This document shows positions 37,906 to 45,589 of a DNA stretch of 64,000 nt, one piece after another (within the stretch, counting starts at the first letter, position 1; every line of letters starts with the position of its first letter). Under the pieces are notes generated by a model. It saw only the letters and a list, made by a program, of their open reading frames with translations. It ran no database searches and was not told the DNA's origin. This stretch comes from Arthrobacter sp. zg-Y238 (lineage in GTDB: Bacteria > Actinomycetota > Actinomycetes > Actinomycetales > Micrococcaceae). The position numbers and the translations under genes are program-made. The stretch is from positions 1 to 64,000 of the forward strand of contig NZ_JANFLU010000005.1 of the NCBI RefSeq assembly GCF_024385525.1. Reading direction: 5' to 3'.

Positions 37906-37927
37906 CCATGGGTAGTTCTCCCCATGG
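37906..37927. promoter_or_regulatory. Palindromic element, copy 2
   Basis: CCATGGG (37906-37912), spacer TAGTTCTC, CCCATGG (37921-37927): identical arms and seven of eight spacer bases shared with 29325-29346. It stands 74 bp before the ATG at 38002. TACCTT at 37948-37953 is at nearly the same offset as the -10 candidate in copy 1 (20 versus 17 nt after the element). Predicted control site for the 38.0-41.5 kb operon. Confidence 0.65.
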
Positions 37928-38001
37928 GCGCAATGTTTTATTTCTTGTACCTTAGGGTGCAGAAGTCTTCAGCATTACGGGATAACGGGGGAGTGGGGAT
38001 T

Positions 38002-38367
38002 ATGCCGTTGAGCGGCTACGACGTGAATCCGGAGGGGTGCGCCCGGGTTCTTGGGCAGGTGGAAAGCGATCCGGGGCGCCCGGCGGCACTGACAGCTTTG
38101 CAGAACGCAGTGGCGGACGCCCAGACGGCCTGCGGACCCGGTGGCACGGGCGCCGTGGCCCAGGCGTTGGGGGAGCTGTGGCTGAACACCCTCGCGCTGC
38201 AGGCCGAGGCAGCAGAAGCCCGGATCGGCAACGCCGTGGCGGGTGTCCGCGAGGCTGTGTCCATCATCGCGGAAGCGGATGCGTCAATGGCGGACGCCGC
38301 CAGGGCAAGCCTTGCCGAAGCACAGTCCGGTATTTTCCAGGCTCCTGAGCCGGAGGGCGGGAACTGA
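38002..38367 (+). CDS. Small helical protein, DUF6507/WXG100-like
   Basis: 121 aa, almost entirely alpha-helical and Ala-rich, without signal peptide or membrane span. The N-terminus SGYDVNPEGCARVLGQV and the two-helix organisation resemble small actinobacterial proteins of the DUF6507 type, found beside type VII-like secreted proteins. It has no canonical W-x-G turn. First gene of the operon behind palindrome copy 2; its stop overlaps the next start by one base. Probable role: helical partner or targeting factor for the 436-aa protein. Family assignment is tentative. Confidence 0.65.
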   Translation: MPLSGYDVNPEGCARVLGQVESDPGRPAALTALQNAVADAQTACGPGGTGAVAQALGELWLNTLALQAEAAEARIGNAVAGVREAVSIIAEADASMADAARASLAEAQSGIFQAPEPEGGN

Positions 38368-39677
38368 TGTCGATCGATACCTCCGGACTCTTCGGATGGG
38401 CGTCTCCGGATGCCATTGAAGGCGCCGCGCCGGCCCTCGGCAAGGGAGGCACGTCCTACCTGCAGAGCGTCGAAGACGCTGCGGACACCTGGCGGCAGCT
38501 GAACGCGCATTACGAGGGCGACGGCGCGGCCGAGATCGTGGACGTCTTCAGGACGGTCACACCGCACGCGGAGCTGCTGGAGCAGACCGCCAAAGAAGCA
38601 GGCGATACGTTGCTGGCCTTCGCGTCAGGCATCCGCTGGCTCCAAATCCGCCGGGATCAGTTGATGGTGCGGGTGGAAGCGGCCGATTCCCGTGCCGAGC
38701 AGGAAGCAACCCAATGTCTGGCGCCCGCTGACCCTCTCGCCCCGTCGCCGCCGGTCGACCTGCTGCTGCCGGCCGAGGTGGCGGCGCTCACGAACGATTA
38801 TCGGGCACTTGAGGAGGAAACAGCGGCAAAACTGCTCACTGTCGTCCTCGGGGATGATGCGTTCGTCAATGAGGTCACTAATAAATGGGGCACCGCCGTG
38901 ACCGGATTTGTGGGTGCCGCTGCCAAGCTCGCGACCTCACGCCAGACCGTCGTAAAAGTTCCCACAGCCAAGCCTGTCTACGTCCGCTACGAGACGTCCG
39001 CCGAGCGGATTCGGCACATGGCACGAGGACGGTGGGTCAGCGACGGGATATGGAAGCTCACCTCCGTGAATACGTTCGAGCTCAGGCCCCAACCCAGCAA
39101 GCTGCTGTACAACACCTGGGACGGCTACAAGAACAGGGTGGATGCGGACCCGTCCAAATGGGCTACCACCCCGGGAAAGTTCTCAGAGCTGACCAACAGT
39201 GCCAAGGGCTTCAAAATAGGCGGCGGTGCGCTGACTCTCGTGACGGCCGGTTTGACCGTCAAGGACGAGCGGCAGGATGCCTATAACGAACTCCTGCAGG
39301 CAAATCCCGGCATGGACCCTGATGAACTGGACAAGCGCGCGGACGCCATGGGTGCAGTGAAAGGCGGCACCAAGGCGGGAATTGACCTTGGCGCAGCTGC
39401 CGCAGGTGCAATGATCGGCACTGCCATAGGCGGACCGGTGGGAACAGTGGCAGGGGCTGCCATAGGTATCGGGATTTCGGTTATCACTTCGGTGGAGTTT
39501 GATTTCCTGGGCGGCAAATCGATTAAGGATGTCGCGGCAGACGGGATCATGAATGCGGCCGATGACTTCATGGAGTCGGACCTGATGAAGTCTGATGCCG
39601 GCAAGGCTGCGCGCAAGGCAGCGGACAATGTCGCGGAAGCTGCAGGGGATTGTTGGAATAAGCTTTTCGGCAAATAG
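38367..39677 (+). CDS. Candidate type VII-type effector with glycine-zipper segment
   Basis: 436 aa, no named family recognised. Residues 1-190 are helical, like LXG/WXG100-type N-termini (YLQSVEDAADTWRQLNAHYEG; LEQTAKEAGDTLLAFASGIRWL). Residues 200-265 are a mixed region with several Trp/Tyr. Residues 333-370 form a glycine zipper (repeated G-x3-G in AGAMIGTAIGGPVGTVAGAA) able to insert into membranes; the last 60 residues are a charged amphipathic helix with a single Cys (429). No Sec signal. Between a small helical protein and a polytopic membrane protein, it resembles effector-immunity loci such as glycine-zipper pore-forming LXG toxins. Function is inference. Confidence 0.7.
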   Translation: MSIDTSGLFGWASPDAIEGAAPALGKGGTSYLQSVEDAADTWRQLNAHYEGDGAAEIVDVFRTVTPHAELLEQTAKEAGDTLLAFASGIRWLQIRRDQLMVRVEAADSRAEQEATQCLAPADPLAPSPPVDLLLPAEVAALTNDYRALEEETAAKLLTVVLGDDAFVNEVTNKWGTAVTGFVGAAAKLATSRQTVVKVPTAKPVYVRYETSAERIRHMARGRWVSDGIWKLTSVNTFELRPQPSKLLYNTWDGYKNRVDADPSKWATTPGKFSELTNSAKGFKIGGGALTLVTAGLTVKDERQDAYNELLQANPGMDPDELDKRADAMGAVKGGTKAGIDLGAAAAGAMIGTAIGGPVGTVAGAAIGIGISVITSVEFDFLGGKSIKDVAADGIMNAADDFMESDLMKSDAGKAARKAADNVAEAAGDCWNKLFGK

Positions 39678-39764
39678 CCGGTAGTTTGTGATGGGGAGCA
39701 CTTCAATGCAACCCGGCGGCAGACCCACGTGACGGGCTGCCGCGCGGCGAGATAGGGGACGGCA

Positions 39765-40154
39765 TTGGAAACAGAAACCAACTATTGGGCATTCTTTGCC
39801 ATCGTTTTTCCGTTCGGGTTGCTGCTTTTTGTGGGCGGAATCCTGGTCTACCGGAAAATTTTCGTGGGAATGATTGTCCTCGACGGTTTCTTCCCCGGTA
39901 AGCCTTCCCTCGCCTCCACCTATCTGGGCGCATGGCTGATGCTGGTGTCAGCCCTGCACTTTGTGCCGGACAACGAAGCGGTGTCGGTTCCCTATACCCT
40001 CCTCATGTTTGCCTGCCAGGGTATCGGCATGCTCGGCTGGCTCTGGATGCCCAAGTTCATGCAACCGGAGTGGATGAAGGAAGTGGACCGGCTCATGGCC
40101 CGCGGGGAGGACCGGTTCACCAGAGAGTTCCTGAACGGGGAAGGGAAATCATGA
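39765..40154 (+). CDS. Small membrane protein C, candidate immunity protein
   Basis: 129 aa, TTG start at 39765 with GGGGA at 39755-39759. Three hydrophobic spans (about residues 8-29, 49-66, 76-94), then WMPKFMQPEWMKEVDR and a charged cytoplasmic-type tail. Homologous to the protein at 37059 and more distantly to 29491. Being directly downstream of the glycine-zipper protein, and translationally coupled (ATGA) to the gene after it, it is the natural candidate for an immunity protein against a membrane-active effector. Not demonstrated. Confidence 0.75.
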   Translation: METETNYWAFFAIVFPFGLLLFVGGILVYRKIFVGMIVLDGFFPGKPSLASTYLGAWLMLVSALHFVPDNEAVSVPYTLLMFACQGIGMLGWLWMPKFMQPEWMKEVDRLMARGEDRFTREFLNGEGKS

Positions 40155-41524
40155 GTATGGACACCGAGGGCTTCAGCTATGAGCTGCTCGATTCTTTTGG
40201 GTTGCCGCGCCCGGACGGCTGGGAGCGGATCGAGGCTCCGGGAGGCATGCTGGCTGTTGCACATCCACCTGTCCCGGCGGGAACCTTCCGACCGAATATG
40301 GTTCTGAGGTGGGCACCCGCCGCGCGGGCGTCGGTTGCCCGGTACGCGACAGCGGCTCTCGCCTCAACCCTGGAACAGTTTGAGGATGTGCGGATCGTTT
40401 CCCATGATCTCTGGGAGTCCACGGCAGACGGTACGTCTGTCACGGGCCGCCGCCAGCGGTTTGTCCATCAGGTAGGCCCTCATCCTGTCTGCGTGGACCG
40501 CTGGATCTGGCTGGCCGGCGGATACGCACTCGAGGCAACTGCCAGCTACACCGTTGACCAGCACATCGGAATGAAGCTGCTGTTCGAGCACATGGTCGCA
40601 GATATCAGAATCGACGGATCAGTACCGGAAGGCGGCCTCTACAGCGGGCAACAGCCTGAACTGGACCGCATCGCCCCGCAGGAACCTCGGCGCGACGAGT
40701 TCGCCTCCCGTTGGATGGGAGCCGACGTCGAGGACCTGGCCGGGATCTCCGGTGCGCAGCCGTACCGTGAATCCGGGGATGTATTTTCCATTGCCTCCCT
40801 CGAGCTGCTCGACACCCTCGCGGACAGGACCCGGCTGGGCCGGTTCCAGCGGAAGGACGCCGCCGCGCTGGAGCTGCAGTCGGCCGGACTGCTCACCGCT
40901 GACGGCACGCTGACCTCCGCCGGCGAGCAGTTCCTGACACCCACCCGGGGAAATGACGCAGCGTTCCTGATCGAAGCCTCGGGTGCAGCCGGGGGATCCG
41001 TGATGCAGGCGTGGATCGGAGGCGGCCTTGCGAAAGTCACCACGGCGCCGTCGCTGTTTTCTGCTTCTCTTCCGTCCGATGCGGAGCTGGGGTCCGACGA
41101 ACTGTTCGTTCGCCTCACGCAGGCCAATGCCGTACCGAAGCTGATAGCGGATTGGGCGGGTCTGTCTCCGGCCTGGAGCCTCCCGCACCAGGCGCTGATC
41201 CTGCCGAAGAAGCATTATCTGGACCGGCTTGAGGACGCCCGGACCATCGCGCCCAAGGACCTGGACGAGGCCGGAACACGGATGTGGGAGCAGCCGTGGA
41301 CGCAGTGGGAGGTGCTGGAGGAGCGTACAGGCGCATGGTTCGGCTGGGTGAACGCCGGATCTGCCGGTCAGTATCGGCTGACGCCGGGTCCGGGGGAAAA
41401 CGTCCGCCTGGAGCCTATGCCTTCGGACGTGGTCTGGGACGTGCTGGTCCGGTTCATCCATGCCTCGGTGGAGGGGATTCCCCTGATGCTGCCGGAGCTG
41501 CCGGACTTCAGCACCAACGGCTAG
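40151..41524 (+). CDS. Two-domain protein: PsbP/LpqN-like N-terminus, possible EspG-like C-terminus
   Basis: 457 aa, no signal peptide. Residues about 8-155 resemble the Mog1/PsbP/LpqN-like fold (FGLPRPDGWERIEAPGG, FRPNMVLRW, VDRWIWLAGGYALEATASYT, MVADIRI). A linker of about 50 residues leads to a second domain (211-457) whose pattern (LQSAGLLTADGTLTSAGEQFL, then a beta-rich half ending HASVEGIP) recalls EspG chaperones of mycobacterial type VII systems; this second match is weak. ATG overlaps the stop of the membrane-protein gene. Last gene of the operon, its stop overlapping tail-to-tail with the siderophore ATPase gene (CTAG). Possible chaperone of the 436-aa protein. Confidence 0.7.
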   Translation: MSMDTEGFSYELLDSFGLPRPDGWERIEAPGGMLAVAHPPVPAGTFRPNMVLRWAPAARASVARYATAALASTLEQFEDVRIVSHDLWESTADGTSVTGRRQRFVHQVGPHPVCVDRWIWLAGGYALEATASYTVDQHIGMKLLFEHMVADIRIDGSVPEGGLYSGQQPELDRIAPQEPRRDEFASRWMGADVEDLAGISGAQPYRESGDVFSIASLELLDTLADRTRLGRFQRKDAAALELQSAGLLTADGTLTSAGEQFLTPTRGNDAAFLIEASGAAGGSVMQAWIGGGLAKVTTAPSLFSASLPSDAELGSDELFVRLTQANAVPKLIADWAGLSPAWSLPHQALILPKKHYLDRLEDARTIAPKDLDEAGTRMWEQPWTQWEVLEERTGAWFGWVNAGSAGQYRLTPGPGENVRLEPMPSDVVWDVLVRFIHASVEGIPLMLPELPDFSTNG

Positions 41525-42279
41525 GCGAAATAGACGCCGATCCGGTTTCCGTCGATCTCTTCGATCCGGATATCGATTTCGTAGATATCCTTCAACACGT
41601 CCGGCTGCATGATGGCCGCCGGCGGTCCCTGGTGGATCAGCCGGCCGTCACACATGGCAATGATGTCGTCCGAGTAGCAGGAGGCGAAGTTGATGTCGTG
41701 GATGACCAGCACCACGGTCTTCCCGAAGTCGTCTGTGAGCCGGCGCAGCAGCCGCATCATTTCCACGGAGTGCTTCATGTCCAGGTTGTTCAGCGGCTCA
41801 TCCAACAGCAGGTAGTCGGTGTCCTGTGCCAGCACCATGGCGATGAACGCGCGCTGGCGCTGACCGCCGGAGAGCTCGTCCACAAACCGGTCCGCCAGTG
41901 CCGTCAGGTCCAGATAGGCCATTGCCTGCTCGATGTGGACCTTGTCTTCGGGTCCCGGCCGGCCGGCGTTGTGCGGGTAGCGGCCGAAGCCCACCAGATC
42001 CCGAACGGTCAGGCGGACGGTGAGCTGGTTGTCCTGGCGCAGGATCGCCATTTTCCGGGCGAGGTCCCGGCCGGGGGTGGAAACGACGTCGAGCCCGTCC
42101 ACGGCAACTGAGCCGGAGTCCATGGGCAGCAGCCGGCTGATCATGGAGAGCAGCGTCGATTTGCCCGCACCGTTGGGTCCGATGATCGAGGTGATGCCGC
42201 CCTCCTTGATCTCGCAGCTCACCCCGTCCACGACGACGGTGGAGGAGTAGCGCTTGGTGACGCCGTTGACGGAGATCAT
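41521..42279 (-). CDS. Iron-siderophore ABC transporter ATP-binding protein
   Basis: ATPase of a FecE/FepC-class importer, 252 aa. Seen: Walker A GPNGAGKST, Q-loop ILRQDNQ, signature ELSGGQRQRAFIA, Walker B DYLLLDEPLNNLDMK and H-loop VLVIHDINFA. Order SBP, permease, permease, ATPase and sequence style match YclNOPQ/FatBCD catecholate-siderophore systems. Last gene of the operon; predicted to be iron-regulated from the box upstream of the SBP gene. Cytosolic face of the membrane. Confidence 0.92.
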   Translation of the reverse strand: MISVNGVTKRYSSTVVVDGVSCEIKEGGITSIIGPNGAGKSTLLSMISRLLPMDSGSVAVDGLDVVSTPGRDLARKMAILRQDNQLTVRLTVRDLVGFGRYPHNAGRPGPEDKVHIEQAMAYLDLTALADRFVDELSGGQRQRAFIAMVLAQDTDYLLLDEPLNNLDMKHSVEMMRLLRRLTDDFGKTVVLVIHDINFASCYSDDIIAMCDGRLIHQGPPAAIMQPDVLKDIYEIDIRIEEIDGNRIGVYFA

Positions 42280-42316
42280 GAAGAGGGGCCTTTCGCGCGG
42301 TGCAGGGGGAGGAGGG

Positions 42317-43333
42317 TCATTTCACGTTTCCCCTCAGGAGCAGGATGAGGAACACGATGCCGCCCACGAACTCAATGACGATGCTCAGCGCGGTGTCGAA
42401 GTCGAAGACCCGCTCCAGCACCAGCTGCCCGCCCACCAGGGCGATGATTCCCAGCAGCACGGCAATCGGCAGCACCGAGGCATGCCGGAACTTCGCGCAC
42501 AGCTGGTAGGCCAGGGACGCAATGAGGAGCCCGAAGAAGGTCACCGGTCCGACCAGGGCCGTGGACACCGCAACGAGCACCGAGCAGATGATCAGCGTGG
42601 CGGTCACCGCCCGCTTGTGGTCCACCCCCAGGTTGACCGCGGTCTCGCGGCCCAGGGCCAGGACGTCGAAGGAGTGGCGCATCCGCCAGGCGAGAGCACT
42701 GACCAGCGCGACGGCGGCGGCGGAGTAGCCCAGCAGGGCGGCGTCGACATTGTTGAAGCTGGCAAAGAAGAGGTCCTGCAGGATGATGAACTCGCTCGGG
42801 TCGATCAGCCGCTGCAGCAGCGAGGAGAAGCCGCGGAACATGGTGCCGAAGACGATTCCCACCAGCAGCATCAGGTGCAGGGACTTCCCGCCGCCGGTGA
42901 ACAGCCAGCGGTAGAGCAGGAACGAGAAGCCGACCATCAGCAGCACTTCGAGGCAGAAGCGGATCGGCGCGCCCAGCGACAGCAGGGCACCGCCGCCCAA
43001 GGCAAACACCAGGACCGTCTGGATCAGCACATAGAGGGCATCGAAGCCCATGATCGACGGCGTGAGGATCCGGTTGGCGGTGACCGTCTGGAACAGGACG
43101 GTGGAGACCCCGACGGCGTACGCCACCAGGATCATGGAGCCTACCTTCACAGCCCGGCGCGGCAGGGCATAGCCGAGGTTTCCGCGCAGCTCAATGGTCA
43201 TGAACACCGCAACCAGTGCTGCGGCGACCAGGCCGAGGGCGATGATCCAGAACCCGGCGGGAACGGTCCGGACGGGCCGCCGGCGGTGCTCGGTAAGGGC
43301 TGCGGGCAGCGCGCTGGTGGATGTCTCAGGCAT
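42317..43333 (-). CDS. Iron-siderophore ABC transporter permease (FecCD family), second subunit
   Basis: 338 aa, about nine hydrophobic segments as in FecCD/BtuC-type permeases. Conserved interior motif VGPVTFFGLLIASLAYQL near residue 250 corresponds to the family GPI-x-F-x-GL loop. The ATG at 43333 overlaps the end of the partner permease by 8 bp; an upstream start at 43381 would lengthen it by 16 residues inside that gene. Resembles YclO. Subunit of the importer with the genes at 43326, 44434 and 41521. Confidence 0.9.
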   Translation of the reverse strand: MPETSTSALPAALTEHRRRPVRTVPAGFWIIALGLVAAALVAVFMTIELRGNLGYALPRRAVKVGSMILVAYAVGVSTVLFQTVTANRILTPSIMGFDALYVLIQTVLVFALGGGALLSLGAPIRFCLEVLLMVGFSFLLYRWLFTGGGKSLHLMLLVGIVFGTMFRGFSSLLQRLIDPSEFIILQDLFFASFNNVDAALLGYSAAAVALVSALAWRMRHSFDVLALGRETAVNLGVDHKRAVTATLIICSVLVAVSTALVGPVTFFGLLIASLAYQLCAKFRHASVLPIAVLLGIIALVGGQLVLERVFDFDTALSIVIEFVGGIVFLILLLRGNVK

Positions 43334-44366
43334 GGGAACCGCGCTTGCGTAGGAGGAGATACAGGAAAATGACGCTGCCAACGGCGGAGACCACTACGCC
43401 CACGGGGATTTCATACGGGTAGCGGATGGTGCGTCCGATGATGTCGCAGAGCAGGACGAAGCCCGCGCCGAAAACGGCGACCCAGGGCACCGCCCGGCGG
43501 ACGTTGTCACCGATCAGCAGGGACACCAGATTGGGCACAATCAGCCCCAGGAACGGGATGGAGCCGACGCTGACCACCACCACGGCGCTGATGAGCGAGA
43601 CAATGACCAGTCCGAGCGCCATGACCCGGTTGTAGTTCAGGCCGAGGTTGGTGGTGAAGTCCTGCCCCATGCCCGCGACCGTGAAACGGTCCGCCGCAAG
43701 GTAGCCGATCAGGGTAAGGGCACCGACAATCCAAAGCAGTTCGTAGCGGCCGCGCAGGACGCCGGAGAAATCGCCGATCATCCAGCTGTTCAGCGTCTGG
43801 AGGAGGTCGGTGCGGTAGGCGAAGAAAGTAGTGACGGCGGAAATCACGCCGCCGAGCATGATGCCCACAAGGGGCACGATCAGTGTGTTGCGCAGCGGGA
43901 TCCGGCGCAGGATGAGCAGGAAGAGTGCGGTTCCTGCGGCGGCGAAAACCGAAGCGGTGGACATCTTCAGGAACATGGAGGCGCCCGGCAGCAGCACGGT
44001 CACCGCCAGGATTCCCAGCTGGGCCGACTCCACCGTGCCGACGGTGGAGGGTTCCACGAACTTGTTCCGGGCCATTAGCTGCATGATCAGTCCGGCCACG
44101 CTCAGGGCCATGCCCGCCAGGACAATACTGAGCGTGCGGGGCAGCTGGCTGACCCAGAACAGCATGTGCGTGGTGGGATCCCCGGACAGCAGCGAGGAGA
44201 GCGAAAGGTCGCCGACGCCGACCAAAAGGCTCACGGCCGCCAGCAGGACGACAACGCAGACCCCTAGGACCAGTGCTGCGGTGGAACGCAGAAAGCGCCG
44301 CCGTTCCAGGGGAGCGGCGGCGGACGCGGGGGCCGGCTTTTCAGCGGGCACGGCGGGGGCAGTCAT
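43326..44366 (-). CDS. Iron-siderophore ABC transporter permease (FecCD family), first subunit
   Basis: 346 aa with a Pro/Ala-rich cytoplasmic N-terminus and about nine spans starting at ALVLGVCVVVLLAAVSLLVGVG. SIPFLGLIVPNLVSLLIGDNVRRAVPW is the FecCD signature loop region. The ATG at 44366 is used; GGAGGA lies 15 nt upstream, which is far, and part of it is held in a 16-bp hairpin. A GTG at 44399 is a possible longer start (357 aa). Resembles YclN. The hairpin after the SBP gene probably makes permease levels lower than receptor levels. Confidence 0.88.
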   Translation of the reverse strand: MTAPAVPAEKPAPASAAAPLERRRFLRSTAALVLGVCVVVLLAAVSLLVGVGDLSLSSLLSGDPTTHMLFWVSQLPRTLSIVLAGMALSVAGLIMQLMARNKFVEPSTVGTVESAQLGILAVTVLLPGASMFLKMSTASVFAAAGTALFLLILRRIPLRNTLIVPLVGIMLGGVISAVTTFFAYRTDLLQTLNSWMIGDFSGVLRGRYELLWIVGALTLIGYLAADRFTVAGMGQDFTTNLGLNYNRVMALGLVIVSLISAVVVVSVGSIPFLGLIVPNLVSLLIGDNVRRAVPWVAVFGAGFVLLCDIIGRTIRYPYEIPVGVVVSAVGSVIFLYLLLRKRGSHA

Positions 44367-44383
44367 ATATCGGTATCCAGTTC

Positions 44384-44420
44384 CTCCGTGGCCCGGCACG
44401 AGCGGTGCCGGGCCACGGAG
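44384..44420 (-). terminator. Strong hairpin between siderophore receptor gene and permease gene
   Basis: Perfect 16-bp stem (44384-44399 with 44405-44420) and 5-nt loop, located after the SBP stop and before the permease start on the minus strand. No U-run follows, so partial termination or protection of the upstream mRNA is more likely than a full stop. Part of the GGAGGA preceding the permease start is within the stem. Confidence 0.7.
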
Positions 44421-44433
44421 CGCAGAAGTGCGG

Positions 44434-45375
44434 CTAGAGAGCGTCGTGGACGGTATTAACCATGGTGTCCACGTTGTTCAGGCCGTATCCGACCAGGTAC
44501 CAGCTGGCGGAATCCAGCATGGTGATGTTTTCGTTCTGTGCAGCCTTGGTGCTCTTGACCAGTTCGTTGTCGAGCACGGCGGAGGCGGCTTCGCCGGAGG
44601 TGCCGACGGCTACGTCGCGGTCAATGACGAACAGGTGGTCCGGATTGGTATCCGCGATGTAGTTGAAGGAAACGGATTCGCCGTGCTTGCCCTCGCCCTT
44701 AACCTCGGCGGCCGGCTCCAGGCCCAGGACGTCGTGGATGATGCCGAAGCGGGAGCCCGCGCCGTAGGCGGTCATTTCCCCGCCGCTGGTCATAACGATC
44801 AGGCCGTTGCCGGCGTCGGCTGCCAGTTCCTTGGTGTCCTCGACCTTGCCTTCAAGGGCACCCAGCTTCTCTTCAACCAGGTCTTCCTTCTCGAAGATCG
44901 TGCCGATGGTCTGGGTGTTTTCCTTGAAGGAGTTCCAGGAATCGGCGTTGTCGACGCTGAGGTCGATGGTGGGGGCAATCTTGCTCAATTCCTCGTAGGA
45001 ATCGGCAACCCGGCCGGAAATGATGATCAGGTCCGGAGCGCCGGCGTTGATCGCTTCGAAGTCGGGCTCCTTCATGCTCCCGATCTTGGTGATCTCTTCG
45101 GCGCCGTACTGGGAGAGGCTGTCCGGGAAGTTGGCGGCAGGCACGCCGTCGACGTCAATGTCGAGGGCATCCATCGTGTCGAGGGCACCGAGGTCGAAGG
45201 TGTAGACGGTCTCCGGGTTCACCGGAACTTCGGTGCTTCCCTGGGCATGCTCAACCGTCACGGTTGAGGCCTGTGCGGACTGGACGTCGGCATCTGCTGC
45301 TTCAGTCGAGCAGGCGCTGAGGGCGAGGAGGGACACAAGGGCGGTTCCGGCCAGCAGGCGGGACTTGGTGATCAT
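44434..45375 (-). CDS. Siderophore-binding lipoprotein (YclQ/FatB-like)
   Basis: Receptor of an iron-siderophore importer, 313 aa. Lipoprotein signal: MITKSRLLAG then a hydrophobic run ending LLALSAC, lipidated at Cys22. The mature domain matches class III (FecB/FatB-type) receptors: TYTF-like FDLGALDTMDALDIDVDGVP, EPDFEAINAGAPDLIIISGR, YEELSKIAPTIDLS and ITMLDSASWYL near the end. Similarity to YclQ/FatB suggests a catecholate such as petrobactin, but no siderophore synthesis genes are here. A DtxR/IdeR-like box lies about 83-101 bp upstream of the start. Confidence 0.93.
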   Translation of the reverse strand: MITKSRLLAGTALVSLLALSACSTEAADADVQSAQASTVTVEHAQGSTEVPVNPETVYTFDLGALDTMDALDIDVDGVPAANFPDSLSQYGAEEITKIGSMKEPDFEAINAGAPDLIIISGRVADSYEELSKIAPTIDLSVDNADSWNSFKENTQTIGTIFEKEDLVEEKLGALEGKVEDTKELAADAGNGLIVMTSGGEMTAYGAGSRFGIIHDVLGLEPAAEVKGEGKHGESVSFNYIADTNPDHLFVIDRDVAVGTSGEAASAVLDNELVKSTKAAQNENITMLDSASWYLVGYGLNNVDTMVNTVHDAL

Positions 45376-45457
45376 GGGGGCTCCGGTGAGACTCGATGTG
45401 CCTATCGGGGGATTAGGACACAGAAATGTTTTCTAATGGTGCGCGCAGATGAAAACT

Positions 45458-45476
45458 ATCCCGGTTAGGACAACCT
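45458..45476. promoter_or_regulatory. Candidate IdeR/DtxR box
   Basis: The 19 bp CCCGGTTAGGACAACCTAA match 14 of 19 positions of the DtxR/IdeR consensus, keeping GGTTAGG and AACCTAA. It is upstream of the siderophore receptor gene, as expected for repression by iron-loaded IdeR. Confidence 0.7.
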
Positions 45477-45543
45477 AAGCAAATCCCCTGTCTCATTCGG
45501 TTGCCTGCCATTACGGGGGAGAGGGGTGCGGACGGGGTGCGCA

Positions 45544-45570
45544 CTGGCACTCACCTTGACCGAGTGCTAA
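45544..45570 (+). promoter_or_regulatory. CIRCE-like operator 1 (upstream)
   Basis: CTGGCACTC (45544-45552), exact 9-nt spacer, GAGTGCTAA (45562-45570). The right arm is perfect and the left has two mismatches to TTAGCACTC. It overlaps the -35 element of the groES promoter, so HrcA bound here would block polymerase. Confidence 0.75.
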
Positions 45571-45584
45571 CCGTTGCATAAAGT
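45556..45584 (+). promoter_or_regulatory. groESL promoter
   Basis: TTGACC at 45556-45561 and TAAAGT at 45579-45584 with 17-bp spacing, a good vegetative-type promoter. It lies between the two CIRCE elements: the upstream one covers the -35 and the downstream one starts 5 bp after the -10, at the expected transcription start. Confidence 0.7.
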
Positions 45585-45589
45585 CTGAG

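Noticed and set aside
37763-38001. A short plus-strand frame leading into the 38002 gene
   Set aside because: It crosses the palindrome and promoter region; the helical protein starts at 38002.
42254-43372. 372-aa plus-strand frame over the siderophore permease
   Set aside because: Gln/Gly/Asp-rich antisense shadow of a typical membrane protein.
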